The notes below the pieces were generated by a model. It made no database searches, was not told where the DNA came from, and worked only from the letters and a program-made list of their open reading frames with translations. Made by a program: the position numbers and the translations under genes. Below are positions 1-12,689 of a DNA stretch of 64,000 nt, piece after piece. Each line of letters starts with the position of its first letter. The stretch's first letter is position 1. The DNA comes from Melampsora larici-populina 98AG31 (Eukaryota; Basidiomycota; Pucciniomycetes; Pucciniales; Melampsoraceae), in assembly GCF_000204055.1 (NCBI RefSeq), contig NW_006768773.1:81600-145599 (forward strand). Reading direction: 5' to 3'.

Positions 1-2536
1 AATCTGGAAGTAAATGAGATAAAGATGAAGATGTGATGATTTTAGGATAAGGTCTATTATCCTCAAGGGGTGAACCATGATTCAGTAGATGGCGATATAG
101 GAGAAGATGAAAACGAGAATTCTTCAAATATTTTTTTAAAACCCTTTCAACGAAACAAATTTAAGAGGGATGATTCATTTCAACAACATGACTATCAAAG
201 AAACAAGTCATTTATGAAAAACGACGGTTTTCAAACCGACGGATAAAAAAAGAGATGTCGGCGGTTTTGGAAGGACAAATCCCCAACACCTTATCAGTGG
301 AACGATAAAGCAAAAAACCCTGTAAATAAAGGGAAACAAGTGTTAGTCAAATTTGATATTGTTGTGAAAGTGTAACTACTGATAAGATAAATGTATATTG
401 ACCATTCATTTGATTCGGGTTCTGATGTATTTGGAGTAGGAGGTGCAAATTTCAAGATCGAATGATTTGCTATTGTTGAAGTGGTATTAGTGTTATTGGG
501 ATTACCAGAGTTTGTGGTGGTAGCTGTGTTGGTAGTAGTACTTACTGGATTGTTTGTTGAACTTGTTGTTGGTTGGTTCGGATCTGATTGATTTAAGATT
601 GATAATGAATGAGTTTCTTGATGCATAAACTTCGTAGTTGTTGTGGTTAATTCATTGAATTTAAAGATTCAGTCATATTTAGCATTAGCATATATGTGAA
701 CGATAATCGGTAAATCAATCAAATTACTAACCATTTCCTTTACTTCATGTTGTAATTCGGTGACAGTGTCTTCCAAACTCTATTACATAGAAATCGATCT
801 GAAAAAAGATCACCCATCAAATCGTTCAGTAAATCATTGAAGTTCAGAAACGCCTCATCACGTAAAGAGAAAAGTTGATATAAGAATAGGGTAGGAAGCT
901 GAAGGAATACTAACTTTTAATGTAAGTTTGACGACATAAACAAAAAGCAGCTTGAGCATCAGAATTTTGCCTTTTCTTTGCAAGTAACTCTAAATCACCT
1001 TCATCTGATTTGATTGGTTTGACTGATGAATTGGTGATTGTGTAGTTGACTAATGACAATGACGGTTTGAATTCAATTGAGAATTGTTCAAGGTATGTTG
1101 AATCAAATTATACTATTTTGTATTCAACATGCCCAAAATCGGTGTATGTCCATTGAAGTGGGTGGAATTCGGGGATAGAATGAAGTTAAATGGCCTATAA
1201 TATTTCATGTCTACAGCCTATTGTATGACGTGTGAAGTGCAAAAAGGACCATATTAGTATAACAATAAAATGGAGAAATCATGTAAAAATATGACAAAGA
1301 ACATTACAAACACCACTTGAGCGTTCCAGAATCCAGTATGGTAGCATACTAAGTAGTATGAGACAGATAGTGGGTTGATATGGAGAGAATCTTTGAGGGT
1401 GTAATCGGTGTAGATGAAAATCAAGGTGGAGTACGAAGTTGATTCGAGTTCGTGGCATTGCAGGTTCAGAACGAATTTCAATTTAGCATGATTTCTAGTT
1501 GGCAGTAGTGTTTCCAGTACGTTCATCTCAGGATCCAAGTTTTGATTTTGTGGAATCGAAGCTCTTTTCTTAGCACTTCATAGATGATGTTGATAAAGTT
1601 GATTAGATGTACCATTGCTATGTATTAGATTTTGGACAAACAGTGTTGATCAAAATGAACTTGATTGGTTGTCCATCTTCATCTGCACTTTTCACAGCAG
1701 CAGCGAGTTTTTGATTTGGATTCTTTCAATCGGTATTTTTGGATTTAAGGTTTTTTGAATGTGTTGACTTTGATCTGGGTTTGATTTGAATTAAAATAGG
1801 GGTATGTTCAAGGTGAACTGATGTTGACATCACACATCCAAAACAAACAAAACAAAACCATTATCAGTCAAACAAAGCGAATCAAAGAATATTCACCATC
1901 TAAAGGGTCAAATGTGAGCAGCAGATTAAAAAGATTTACCTTTAGTTTTGGTAGCAGGATTTGGTTCCTTGGATGACTTTTAGAAAGTATGAAAACCTTT
2001 CAAGTTTCATTTACGGATATGCAAAAAACATTGTATTGAGTAGTGTGCATTCCTGGAATTAATTGTTATCAGAAGCGTGAACTTACTTCCAAAGTGCGAA
2101 GTGATTTGAGTGTTGAGGCGGATGGTTTATAAATCTGAGCAGGGGTCTGGAGGAACTGAGAGTAAGATTTACGTGTAATGACCTGACCTCTCTCCCAATG
2201 CCAATGAGATTGTGTTTGAGGTGATGGAGTGAAAACACTGGGGGCGGACGTTGGTATGAGAATGTGAACGCTGGTCGATGTCGTAGGTGTTTGCCAGGAG
2301 GATGATCGCTCCTTTTCTGGCACATATGGTGAGTTGGTTCGAAGTAGGCTGGGTGGCAAGGTAATATGGTCAGGTTGATCAGACAGAATGTTGGTGAGGC
2401 GGAGGGTTTGAGGAGAGGAAGGGTGTATCTGGGTAGTGATGAAATGGGGGATGGGCATGTGAAATGTGGATTGAAGGGGGATTTGCAGGGATTTGCCTTG
2501 CCAGCGGATTTCTGACCAAGACAAAACTGGAATATC
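1..2536. other. Intergenic or decayed sequence, no recognised gene
   Basis: Only short open frames occur here. The frame at 294-626 (minus) is a low-complexity Asn/Thr/Ser run and the one at 2069-2560 (minus) has no recognisable domain. The first 350 bases on the plus strand hold a short Asn/Gln/Lys-rich frame that could be the tail of a retroelement gag, but no zinc knuckle or catalytic motif is visible. I assign no function. Confidence 0.4.
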
Positions 2537-3208
2537 CCAGCTTAACACAAGCCCCCCCAAACCTCCGGAGCCTGCGGAGGGGGGGCTTGCGCCTTATACA
2601 CGAGTTCTCGCGTGATAGCCTTTGTAGTTTGGCTGGGACTAACTTCATCCTCCCATACCACTGTTTTACACAATTCAAGTGTTTGAAGTAACATGATGAA
2701 ATTGTAGATCTTTGTCTTCCTGATCTTTTGTTCGATTCAGATTCTTCTTAATCGCTTCGGAGCTCAAAATTGCAAAGGAGCTCTTGTTTGAGAGTTTCAA
2801 ATTTCAATTTCTGAGCTTGCTGCGACTACAGGTGATCATACATATACTTGATTCTTTTGAGTGTCTAAAAGGTTTTGGACAAGATAATAGTTTCAGCCGT
2901 CAGCGCAGTTGTTTGATCAAGCAAGATTAATGTTACAGTCTTCAGTTCTCCACTGAAGACTACAAATACAAATAAACACATCTGGATTTTGGAAAGGAAG
3001 AAGTACAAGATGCAGCGGAACAACTTGGCTGATTCGGAAATGTTTGTTGTCTAGTGGTGAGATGAGTAGCTTAGATGGAGTCGAAAACGGCCAAAAAACA
3101 CAAATTTCAAAAAGGGTACCAGGCAAGGAGACGTGTATAAGTCGTAAGTCCCTCCTCCGCAAGCTCCGGGGGACGCGCGCGGTTTGAGGAGGTACTTAGT
3201 TAAGTTAG
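2537..3208. mobile_element. MULE-like non-autonomous element with hairpin termini
   Basis: The two ends are imperfect inverted repeats. The left end reads CCAGCTTAACACAAGCCC; the right end, reverse-complemented, reads CTAACTTAACTAAGTACC. Each terminus folds back on itself over about 50 bases. An 8-bp direct repeat GGAATATC flanks the element (2529-2536 and 3209-3216), which fits the 8-10 bp duplications of Mutator-like elements. The interior has no transposase. The terminus matches the elements at 10035-10966 and 38176-40380. The left terminus is more diverged and G/C-rich, so this is the oldest-looking of the three. Confidence 0.65.
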
Positions 3209-3248
3209 GGAATATCACGCTAATGGTGGATTTTGTCCAGTTTTGTTA

Positions 3249-4104
3249 GGGCCCGTTCGGACACCGCGAGCAGATACTATCTGGCGAAATTTCACACCAA
3301 AAGTGTTACATAGCGCCAGATAGTATCTGGGTCCAAACTCCACCAGATATTCAAAATCTGATTGGCGTTCGGTTCAGATATCTGAGGTCAGTATCTGATC
3401 ATCAAGATCGAGATATTGATCCATATTGAGATACAGCCAAAAGGTCTCGAGCCAATATGTCGATGTGCCCCTCCCTCAACCCCCATCTACCCATCACTTC
3501 TTTCTCCTTTTCTCATTACCCACGCACCCTTTTTCCTTTTTGATCCTCACAACTTTGCTTAGCCGTCCTGATTCCTCGCAGCGAAGCAGTTCTTCAATCA
3601 ACTTGTTTTCTGCTGTCTTCGTGTCTTTCTTTTTGTTTTTTGTTTCTTGTTTGCTTCTGTTCTTTGTTTTTGTTTTGTTTCTTTTCTTTTCGTTCTTTCC
3701 TTTCTTCTATTCCTTTTCCTTTTCCTTTTTGTTTTTTTGTTTCTATTCGCTTTGTCTCTTTTCTTTTCTTCAACTGTTATTACTTTTGAAATCGATTGTT
3801 CAATTTGAACCATTTTGGTGCAATGTCAACACAAGAAGGAAAGTTTAGGATGTAAATGATGAAGGTCTGGATGACCGTTTCAAAAGATTGAGGCAAATAA
3901 AAATGGATGCAAGTTGATATGGCCGTTACCGAACAGCGATATGATCATCACGAGGTCAACAGATGTCGGTTGACCTCTTTTGGTTTGCTGTTCAGTAATC
4001 TCCATGTCCGAAATACGACAATGTCGATGTGCCCCTTGAGATAGGGGCAAATCAAAATTTTGTTTTCAGGTCAGATAATATCTGAAAACGATCCGAATGG
4101 GCCC
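3249..4104. mobile_element. PIF/Harbinger-type MITE
   Basis: The element starts GGGCCCGTTCGGA and ends with the reverse complement of GGGCCCATTCGGA. It is flanked on both sides by TTA (3246-3248 and 4105-4107), the classic 3-bp target duplication of PIF/Harbinger elements. Subterminal copies of a motif like CAGATACTATCTGG lie at both ends. The long open frame at 3426-3848 is a pyrimidine-rich tract (mostly Phe/Ser/Leu) and I do not regard it as a gene. Length is 856 bp. Confidence 0.75.
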
Positions 4105-4257
4105 TTAGCGAACCGTCTTTGGGATTAAATGTTATGATATCTTTATGGTTTCAAAATTTTCAACTTTCTTCTTTATAACTTCAACTTTCTTCAATTTCTT
4201 TGTTTCTTGAATTCTTCTTTATCTTCTCAGTCTGTCTCAGTTTTAGACGCTACAATA

Positions 4258-4434
4258 TGTTATGACTGGCTTCAGGGGTTTGGGGGACAGAGGGAGAAGT
4301 TGGCACCACGTAATATAGTTATTGTAGCGTAAGGAAAGAGAGCAAAGTGGGATGTGCTATCTGGTACAAGTGCGGCTCGAAGCCGTGAGGTGTCACAGTA
4401 CGTGAACCATGATCCGTCACATAGGATCATAACA
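4258..4434. repeat. Candidate solo LTR
   Basis: The segment begins TGTTATGA and ends TCATAACA, a perfect 8-bp inverted terminus of the TG...CA type. Its last bases (GATCATAACA) equal the end of the chromovirus LTR at 47134-47283, suggesting a related Ty3 family. Length is 177 bp. The flanking pentamers (CAATA and TATTA) do not match, so a target duplication is not confirmed. Confidence 0.45.
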
Positions 4435-5585
4435 TATTAATTTGTTCTGTATCACTCCGTCACCAATAATTAGACCTGAACTGATCAAATCCCCTGTCGA
4501 ACGTTAGAAAGTTTTAGTTCCCTATGAGTCTTGATCGAAAGTCTTTATTACAGCGGAATTTTTGGTCAACGACGACTAACCTAGATTGAGAGATGGTAGG
4601 TAATCAATCATTCGGATTTTTTCAATGATTGTTTGTTCAATAATGCGGCTAGATGATAAGATCCAGCTAAAGTTTGTAGCACATGAAATGAATTCCAAGC
4701 ATTAAAATCATTAACGTTTCATTGATGTGCGAAATATTGAGAAGGATACCTAATGTTAGGGAACGAGCTGTGAACAAAAAATTCAATTGAGGTGGTGCAA
4801 AGCATAGCTTGAAAGAGGTAGTTGTCCCCATTGAGTTCGGCTATGTCGATTGAACTTTCATCATAAACAATTAGCTCCGTTTTAGCTTTGGAGAAGTTGA
4901 TGATGCAACTATGTACTGCGTTTGGAATAGATAAATGACGTAAGATAGAGATGCATTGGTTGTACTGGTTTCTAGCAAGCAAGGCGTAGTTGTTAGAAGA
5001 CATGTTAGTTGATGATTCACTATTGGCTAATGCAAAGACATCAAGTCAGTATCCATACTGTTAATTTAATGATCGATTACGGTAGTTGAGGTAAAAGAAT
5101 GATTATTACCGGCTGAAGAAATAATGGGAAAAGTAAATGGTTGAATGTAGGAATTTAGGTCAGTAAAGAAGTCGGTAGAATGCGGAGTATTTAATTTGGG
5201 TAGCAAGATGTAAGAGAAAAGTTGACGAAGGATAATACTCAATGTTGGCAGACTGTCTCGATATAAATAAACTTTAGTGATCGAAAGATGGTGTGGAGCT
5301 GGTAGATGCAGGAAGGGAGGCAAGTATATATCTTGCGGTCATGGTCATTGCTATGAAATTCCTGATGATGTTGCATGTAAGAATGGAGGCCTGGGAGCTG
5401 AGAATGAAGTACAATTTTGTGTAAGTTTATAAATGGGATATATAAAGCACAAATTTGTGGTAGATGGTGGGTTGTGTAATATACACACATAGTGGTTTGT
5501 ATGGTAATCCTTAAAGGATCAAATAGCACGACCAGACGAAACTCTCACATTTTCAAAGTGATGGAAGGTTTTGTCCGACTTTTGT
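4435..5585. other. Intergenic, no recognised gene
   Basis: Several overlapping minus-strand frames of 80-96 residues (4719-5003, 5066-5323, 5239-5529) start with ATG, but none shows a domain or a convincing splice pattern. Confidence 0.35.
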
Positions 5586-5944
5586 TCAAATTGCAAGTTC
5601 TCCATTAACTTGTATGATCAATTCTTCTTCTTCAAATAAACCATCTTCAATCTTGAACCGTAATAATCTTCTCTTTCCACGTCTTGAACCTCTTCTTCTT
5701 GCTTTACATTTACCGCTATTCAAACATTTACCACCGTAAAAATTATTAAACTCATCATCATTTGAAATAAAATTAAATTGAGAAAAATATGAAATTGAAT
5801 AAGAGTCAAAAGAAAAGTTTTGATTTTGAATATAAGATAAGTCAGAGAAATAATTCAAAGTACAATGAAAATTATGATGCAAATAATTAGATGAACCAGG
5901 GGTGTTTTGCTGCACCTTGACAATTTCCCCATGTAAAGATTCAC

Positions 5945-6777
5945 CTACAAATCTTTTAAATGCCTTTGACCGTCATCAGCATCTTCTCTAACTAATTTCC
6001 AAACTTTCTTCCCACTATTTGGATACCTATGTCTTCTTGAAGATTGATTTCCTCTTGAGTCTTCATGCTCATAAACTTGAGGAGGCCAATCCATTCCCGG
6101 AATACTCCTTTGAAATTCACTAGCTTTACCATCACAAGTTGAAAACCTTGCAACCATTCCTCTATCATCTACCATTGAAATTCTTTCACCATACTTCTCT
6201 GAAAACTGACAATTTGCTTCAAAATCAACTAAGAATGGACGTCCTAAAATAACTGGTGCATCACCGGTAGTTAAAAAGAAATGAACTTTTCCTTGAACAT
6301 GATTACCAAGTAAAAGCGGAACATTTTCAACAATACCAACTAATTCAGCTTTATTATCACAATACCACGTAATGACATCTTGATTTTAACATGAGATTCT
6401 AAACCCATACTATACGCAAAATCTACATTCATGACATTAATTTGAGAACCTGAATCAATAAGACACCTTGCAGTAATTTCATGATCTCCAAGTTCAACAT
6501 TAAGAAAACCCAAAGGACATGAATACAACCAATCTTTCTGTCTACCCCAAATTGATTTTAATTTACCAAAATCCAAGTTTTCCAAATCCATATGATCCAT
6601 ATGACCAATATCTTCTTCCTTAATAATTTCATTACTACGCCTAATACTACCACTTGAACTTAAATTGACCTTCTTACTGAAACCATTTCCAACATTACCA
6701 CCTTTAACTTTCAAACCATCAACTAAATCAGGCACTAAATTAATTAATTCCTCCATTGTAAGTTGAGGAGCCTTCAT
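5945..6777 (-). pseudogene. Retropepsin-like aspartic protease domain (frameshifted)
   Basis: The frame 6340-6777 contains LIDSGSQINVM, the D-S/T-G active-site triad of retroviral-type pepsins preceded by a hydrophobic strand. In another frame, about 70 residues further on, it contains VILGRPFL, the hydrophobic-ILG motif that closes this fold. The downstream frame 5945-6175 continues the same protein. At least one frameshift near 6360 separates the two motifs. The enzyme would process a Gag-Pol polyprotein. The absence of reverse transcriptase after it means only the 5' half of the element survives. Confidence 0.65.
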
Positions 6778-6942
6778 TTCTTTACACTTATCAATTAAAC
6801 CTTGAAAGCGCCATTCTTCTTGCTTGAAACAATACCAGGTGACTTTGATCTTGGTTCCTCTTCCTTGACATTCTTTAAAGGTGAAATATAAGTAGGTTTT
6901 CTTGAAGTTCTTCCATCTTCAATTGAAATGTCCCTCAAAACC

Positions 6943-9057
6943 TTATGTCTTTGATCTGGAGTATTTGGATAACTTCCAGGTAAAATTTCTAAAATCTGAA
7001 TCAGTACTTAAATCTTCAATTCTAGTACCTCTCTTTAAAATTTTCTTGGGAGTAATTTGAGGTGTACTTGAAGCAGGTACATCTCTTGAATTTTCCACAA
7101 CTCCATCCCAACCAGGTGTTGAACACCTTTCTGAATTCTCACGTCTAAATTCCTCAGCTTGTCCATCAGTAATAATAATTTCCTCCTTTCTTCTTTCATC
7201 ATTTCTTGAAGTTGATTGATTAATTTGATCTTGATTATCTTGATCCAAATTAGCAAAACGTGGTGAAGTCCTCTTCTTGATTACAGGATCCACTTTCCTC
7301 CTTGCCACATCTGACTCAAAAATAACTCTTCTTTGACTTGAAATTGAAGGAACATTCCATTGACTTAAAGTTCCACAGCTTGATTTAACAGCTTCCTTTC
7401 CTTTATCTTCATCCTTCTCAACTTTGACTTTGTTTTCAGTAACCTTAGTTGAATTTTCAATTACTGATTTCCTATACGGTTTCTGATCCCAAGGAATTCT
7501 GTCTCCATTAGGAAGAAAGAAAGATTTACCATCAAACTTCACCAAATTATCATCCACATCCTGCTTGACATATCTACAATCATGAATTGAATGACCTTCT
7601 CTATCACAATACCAACACATGTAAACAGACCTGCTACCACCTTCAATCCTCTTAAAATCATCATTTTCATTCCTGTTACCATAATTATGCCGTGAATAAT
7701 TATTTTCTCTATTACCACCATAATTACCACGAGTAGAATTACCATTACCACTGCTACCATAAGTTCTTCCACCTGTAGCACCACCTTTCTTCAAAGTTTC
7801 ATTCTCTTTCTCAACCATTTCCAATTTCTTCTTCAATTGATCCAATAAATTACCTGTACCACCTGAACCACCTGAAATACCCAATGAAGTTTGTCTTTGA
7901 GTCCTAAAAATTTCCATCACTGAAGCAACATTTTCCTTCTTAAATGAAGATCTTTCTTCTTCATTCTTTGTTAAATCTCCAAAAGCCATATGCATCCGCA
8001 TTACTCTACTAACGTAATTTTCCAACATACTCAAATGAACCATTACATAATTATGACCAACCTTCTTCAACTGCCCTTCACTATCCATTAAAATTTTAAT
8101 TTGATGTTGAATAGGTGCTGAAAAAGCCTTGAAGTAATACCTTGCCATCTGTCTTGAATCACCTGAATCAATTTGACCTGAACTCTTCAAATAAATTAAC
8201 ATGGTCTTTGATTTATTTTCAAACTTCACATAAGCATCATTTGTTGAAATGCCACCAGCTCTAGCCAAATCATCACATAATTTATACAAATCCACATCCG
8301 TATACAAAGGTTGAGTACCTGCACCCCATAATTCATTCATCTCATTCTTCAATAACCTCCATCTTTGAGTCCTGTAACCAGCCATAGCTTCAATAACAGT
8401 CTTCATCTCATCATATTTAATAAAAATTTTGACTTGAAGACACTTATCTCTATCACTTGCATTATCAATCAAAGCAGCATCTTCAAAATCTCTCAAAAAC
8501 CTTTCCATATCACCACCTGATTTAAATGATAAACTTTTGTCAACTGGTTGAATCTTAACAGGTTTCTTCTGATCCTCATCTTCACTAATGATTTCCTCAT
8601 AAACAACTCTCCTTGTCTTCTTTGATTTTAACTTCTTCTTAATTTCATTTTCAATAAATTCATTCTTCACATTCCTCATTTTAATTTCATCATCAACTTG
8701 ATTTTATCCATCACTTTCCAATTCCTTTCCAACACCTTTACCCAATAGGTCATCCTGAACTTTCTGAGCATCAACATCATCCTCTGAATTATCACTATGA
8801 TAAACTCCTTCACTCCTTAATTCTCTTCTACGAACTTTCTCATCTCTTGAAGCCTTCATCTTATGCTGCTTTAATTTCTGCAAAACTTGAATAACTTCCT
8901 TCTCAGTTAAACCATCCATCAAACTTTCCATATTATCCTCAGCAGCCTGATAACTTTCTGATAAATCTTTTCCTTTTCCTTCATCCAACACATCATAACC
9001 ACTTGAACCAGCCTTCACATCCTCCTTTTCCCATTCATTATCAAATAAGTTAGCCAT
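6943..9057 (-). pseudogene. Gag-like nucleocapsid protein with CCHC knuckle, one stop
   Basis: Two frames in the same phase, 9057-8704 and 8679-6943, are separated by a single TAA (8704-8706) and would form about 705 residues. The downstream part has a coiled-coil-like Lys/Glu segment, then a Gly/Asn/Arg-rich linker and the zinc knuckle CWYCDREGHSIHDC (C-x2-C-x4-H-x4-C), which binds nucleic acid in retroelement Gag proteins. The N-terminal 117 residues are acidic. The stop is one C-to-T step from CAA. A frameshift near 6980-7000 ends the frame before the protease. Similar gag-protease proteins are common in rust genomes, but I could not identify the family. Confidence 0.65.
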
Positions 9058-9195
9058 TTGGATTAAATTTAATAAGTAAATTGAGTTAATGAATTAATTA
9101 ATCCAAAAACACAAAATTCTTGATGAGTTGATGAACAATAAATAAACCAAAAATAACAATAACAATTGAAAACCTGAGTGAATCTTCAATAATTT

Positions 9196-9783
9196 CTAAA
9201 AGACCAATATTGATCCTAACATACCCGGGAGGCCGCGGTCACAAGCTTCATTAAGTAACATCTGAGTGTCTTCAACATTTGGCTTGCGCAGGTATTCATC
9301 CCCGTATAGCTGAACAACATCTTGACAAAAGGTTTTAAGACATTCCAGAGCGGTAGACTCGCCAATCTGGATGTATTCGTCCTGGTATTCGGCGGAGACC
9401 CCAGTAGCCAACTGTCGCATAGCAGCCGTGAGCTTTTGGTGAGGAGATAAACCAAGACGTTTCGCGGCATCGTATGTCTGGATCCAGTAGCGGTTGTGGT
9501 TTTGTAAATCAATCATAAGCCTGTCAACAATGACTTGATCTACTCGATATTGTCTTCGGAAGTGATAGTCGGTGTAAGAATGATTCAGAGCAAAGTACTG
9601 TCCGTATATGATCTCGTGTGCAAGCTGACGATGTCGGCTGATTTCTTGATGTGTTTTCTTCTCTTCAGGAGGAATTTGTTGTGTACTTTGGTACCAGTGA
9701 GCGGCTACTTGGGCTGCAGCCGAATCGATGTCATCGTCATCGATGAGGTCGTCAACAAAAGCTATGAGCTGGGTAGGATCCAT
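9196..9783 (-). pseudogene. PIF/Harbinger transposase, N-terminal fragment
   Basis: The 195-residue frame has the layout of HARBI1-type transposase N-termini: an acidic leader, a segment around YRVDQVIVDRLMIDLQNH that matches the 'F.M....F..L' region, then LTAAMRQLATGVSAEYQDEY and a helix ending in RGLPGMLGSI. In the family this last motif precedes the first catalytic aspartate (G-x-I-D-C). Here the homology breaks at GMLGSI, followed by LVF and a stop supplied by the neighbouring retroelement leader. The fragment therefore lacks all DDE residues and cannot be active. Confidence 0.8.
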
Positions 9784-10006
9784 TGATGTGGTTCATATGA
9801 CTTGTCTTCTGTTCGCTCTGGGTGGACAGAGCGAGTATCATGGAGGATGAGATGGTACAAGCGTACCATATCCCTCAATTGAGGTTAGACCCCCCATTTT
9901 AAGTGCACTGCTGTGCACCCGTGTTTTTTCGACCCCCTACATCCACAAATCTGGATCAGGGGTCTGTTTGGGGGCCCGTAAAATAAGCGGACCGTTGTGG
10001 ATGCTC
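9211..10006 (-). mobile_element. Truncated PIF/Harbinger element, 5' end
   Basis: The terminus at 10006 reads, on the minus strand, GAGCATCCACAACGGTC and is bordered by TAA (10007-10009), a PIF/Harbinger-type target site. About 220 bases inward is the start of a Harbinger transposase. Only the first third of the gene is present. The MITE at 61830-62564 shares the GAGCATCC[AG]C terminus and a TAA target, so it may be a deletion derivative or relative. Confidence 0.7.
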
Positions 10007-10034
10007 TAAGGTTCAATCCACAGTTGACGGTAAA

Positions 10035-10966
10035 CCTAACCTAACTAAGTCCCTCTTGGACAAACGAGTAGTCGAGAGAGGGACTTATAGCTTATCCACA
10101 GATTTTGGCGTGTGAGCCTGTGGACCTTTGGCAGGGGCACTTTTCAATCTGATACACAGCATAATCCTGCTTACAAAAATCCTCCAGACCCAAGAAATGC
10201 ACCGTTCTCTGAATTGCCCTACATACACCTGTGCCAGTCTCACCCTCCTAATCCAAATGGATACTGAGTTATTCAAGCCCAATTTTTTGGGAAATTGCAT
10301 CCTCTGTAACTTGCTGCGGAGGCGTCAGAGAGTCTTCTACTCCTGTCATTTGAGAAACTCTCAAATTTTCCTTCGATCTCTTCAATTGATTTGAATGAAT
10401 TTGGAAGGGAGAGGACATTGAATGAATAGCACTCGGTTTTGACTTTGAGATCTTTTGAAACCTATCCATACCAGAGGATTCCTCATACGAGTCTCTACAC
10501 TTTCCAACCTCAACAGGGGAAGCCTCAACGCCTCGCGATTTATAAGTACATCGATTCAATAACTCTGAATAGTTGCTCGTGATCATGAAGCTCCAAAGGA
10601 GTCACCATATTTACGTAACTGACAGCTTCGAGATAAAAATTCCTCATTTTTGCCCAACCTGTCAAACTTGTTGCAAACTCGCAGCAGCCACACTGGAAGT
10701 TTACATGAGACTGGATTTTTTCAATCAATATCTTGATGACCTTCCTGGGGGTGAGTGTTTATGTAGAAAAACCAGTGTATGTAGGACAGCTCACAGAACA
10801 ATCCATTTCTTGGGTCCGGGGGATTTTTGTAAGCAGGATTATGCTGTGTATCAGATTGAAAAGTGCCCCAGCCAAAGGTCCACAGGCTCACACGCCAAAA
10901 TCTGTGGATAAGCTATAAGTCCCTCTCTCGACTACTTGTTTGTCCGAGAGGGACTTAGTTAGGTTA
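10035..10966. mobile_element. MULE-like element with ~200-bp inverted repeats
   Basis: A perfect 9-bp duplication GACGGTAAA flanks the element (10026-10034 and 10967-10975), as expected for Mutator-like elements. The terminal inverted repeats extend about 200 bases with few mismatches and start with TAACCTAACTAAGTCCC. Inside each terminus AAGTCCCTCT pairs with AGAGGGACTT 40 bases further in, forming a terminal hairpin. The 932-bp interior has only short frames with no transposase features, so the element is non-autonomous. Confidence 0.85.
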
Positions 10967-10997
10967 GACGGTAAATCAACTTTTGCTTCTTATCATC

Positions 10998-11807
10998 TCA
11001 CGCTCACACCCGAAGCCACGAAGCCTCGTGGCGCTATGGCAGGGCTCAGGGCCGTGGCCGTGGCCGTGGCATAGGCCATGGCCCCTGCCCTGGCCTTGGG
11101 CCCTCTGTGGCCTTTGCAGGGCATTAAGCTGGCCTTAAGTCCCCTGAAGACAGGCTTAAGCATGGGGAGTCGGCCAGAGTCGACTTCGGCTCTGATCAGA
11201 CGTTCTCTGGCTGATGCAAATGAAAGCCTTTGTTCATATGTGGAGCATACGACCTCAGCATTTTGGATCTTTCTCTTTTCGAAGTTCTGGCATTGATTCA
11301 TGATGATGAATGAACAACAACCAGATTGAAGCTACAAGTCTTTGAAAACAATAGATGTAATTGTCTATTTTTATTTCATGATACCACTCACATTATGATG
11401 TTGCTTTCTTTTGATTCTTTGCTGAATTTACAAAGAAATAACAGTAAAGACGAGCCAGACAGAAAAATCAACACGAGAAAATCATAAAATTCACTACATT
11501 CGAATAAAAATCTATATGTTCCAAGTTACCTTTGAAGATTTATCATTTTATCGTCCTAATGCCATTAAAGCCGCAATGAATCTTAGACTTGTTTCTTCTT
11601 TAAAAATTTTAAAAGATCAAGATAGACAAAGGAACTTGGATTGCAGGGGATTGAGTAATCGGCGAACGTTTGATATGGTGGGCTTTATCGTGGCGCCACG
11701 GTAAGGCCCTGGCTAGAAAGGGCCTTACCGTGGCAGGCCACGCCGGGTGTAGGCCATGGCCCTGGCCATGCCCTAGGCCACGAAAAAGACGCCGGGTGTG
11801 AGCGTGA
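10998..11807. mobile_element. Possible old TIR element with GC-rich ends
   Basis: The left end TCACGCTCACACCCG is matched by its reverse complement at 11793-11807. Flanking nonamers CTTATCATC and CTTGTCAAG agree at six of nine positions, which may be a decayed 9-bp duplication. Both ends contain tandem GGCC/GTGGCC-type repeats (for example GGCCGTGGCCGTGGC) that are far more GC-rich than the surroundings. No gene is visible inside. Confidence 0.5.
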
Positions 11808-12689
11808 CTTGTCAAGAAATTCCTCATTCTTCCATATGAAGACAATTTTGGCTATGCTGCTTTTCTGGGTTATCATACTATGTGATCTTTACCTCAATTC
11901 ATAGCTTAACTGAACTTCGGTCCAGTAGCTGGCATCATCATGTTTGTGTCACACTTTGATCAAAAAGTTGAAGCAAATCCTGCTTATGTACATTATAATG
12001 GCATCACAAAAACCCCTTTGTATTGGAATAGAATAGATCAAAACCAAGATATGATGCTTGCTCAATTGTAGGTGAATTTCCGGGATAGACTTTGGACTGA
12101 AATTGGTTTCTATTCTACCTTTAGGTAAAAAGATTCATGCTTGAATTGAGCAGAACATAATGAACCTCTTTTGGTTGTCCACTGGTGTGATAAAGATTAT
12201 CTTATATTTGTTTACCTTCTCCATGTATGACGATTATGTTGGTTTCCTGAAAAGCTTTTAGCTTCATGAAAAAAAAAGAAGAATTCAATTTCCAATCATC
12301 ATATCCAACACCTTCTATGTGACTTCTGGAGAAAATTGGTGATCTTTGTTTTGCAAAACGTACTTCACAAATTAATATTAGTCAAATCCGAGCTCAAAAA
12401 TTTGACTAAATAAGATAAACAATGATGTATTTGCATAGGCACATGCGTAAGAGATTGTAGGAAACAAATAAATAAAGTCCAATAGCTCAGACTCAGTCTC
12501 AGAGCCGTAATGATCAAAAAAGACGTGTCACAAAAATGGTCTGGTATATGTTTACAAGTTGATTTTGGTATGAGAAAAAGAAACTTGTTAGTTGAATCGT
12601 CAGTTGAAGAAAATGAGAAGAAGGAACTTACAGAGAGTAAGATGTGGAGATATGAAGATTTGCACATCCAATAGTAGTGCAAAAACTCT
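11808..12689. other. Intergenic, no recognised gene
   Basis: AT-rich sequence downstream of the CFEM-type gene. The minus frame at 12365-12712 overlaps the third exon and 3' flank of that gene and has no domain of its own. Confidence 0.4.

Larger units (their letters stand above)
5586..9210 (-). mobile_element. LTR-retroelement remnant: gag and protease only
   Basis: On the minus strand this block runs from a 150-base leader (9058-9210) through a gag-like gene with a zinc knuckle to an aspartic protease, then stops; no reverse transcriptase or integrase follows. No LTR pair is visible. At 9210 it meets, without a gap, a PIF/Harbinger transposase reading frame, so it either inserted there or marks a deletion joint. 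The 5586-5915 frame at the far end is basic and unrecognised. The gag and protease frames are offset by small shifts, so the copy is dead. Confidence 0.65.

Noticed and set aside
3426..3848. 140-residue frame rich in Phe, Ser and Leu, looks like a membrane protein
   Set aside because: It is a TTTCTTT-type pyrimidine tract inside a MITE, and the opposite strand shows an equally long Lys/Arg frame.
9216..9512. Alternate minus frame within the Harbinger transposase fragment
   Set aside because: Shadow of the true frame at 9196-9783, which carries the family motifs.
11078..11296. 72-residue plus frame with Leu/Pro-rich start
   Set aside because: It arises from GGCC/GTGGCC repeats in a TIR element and has no conserved domain.
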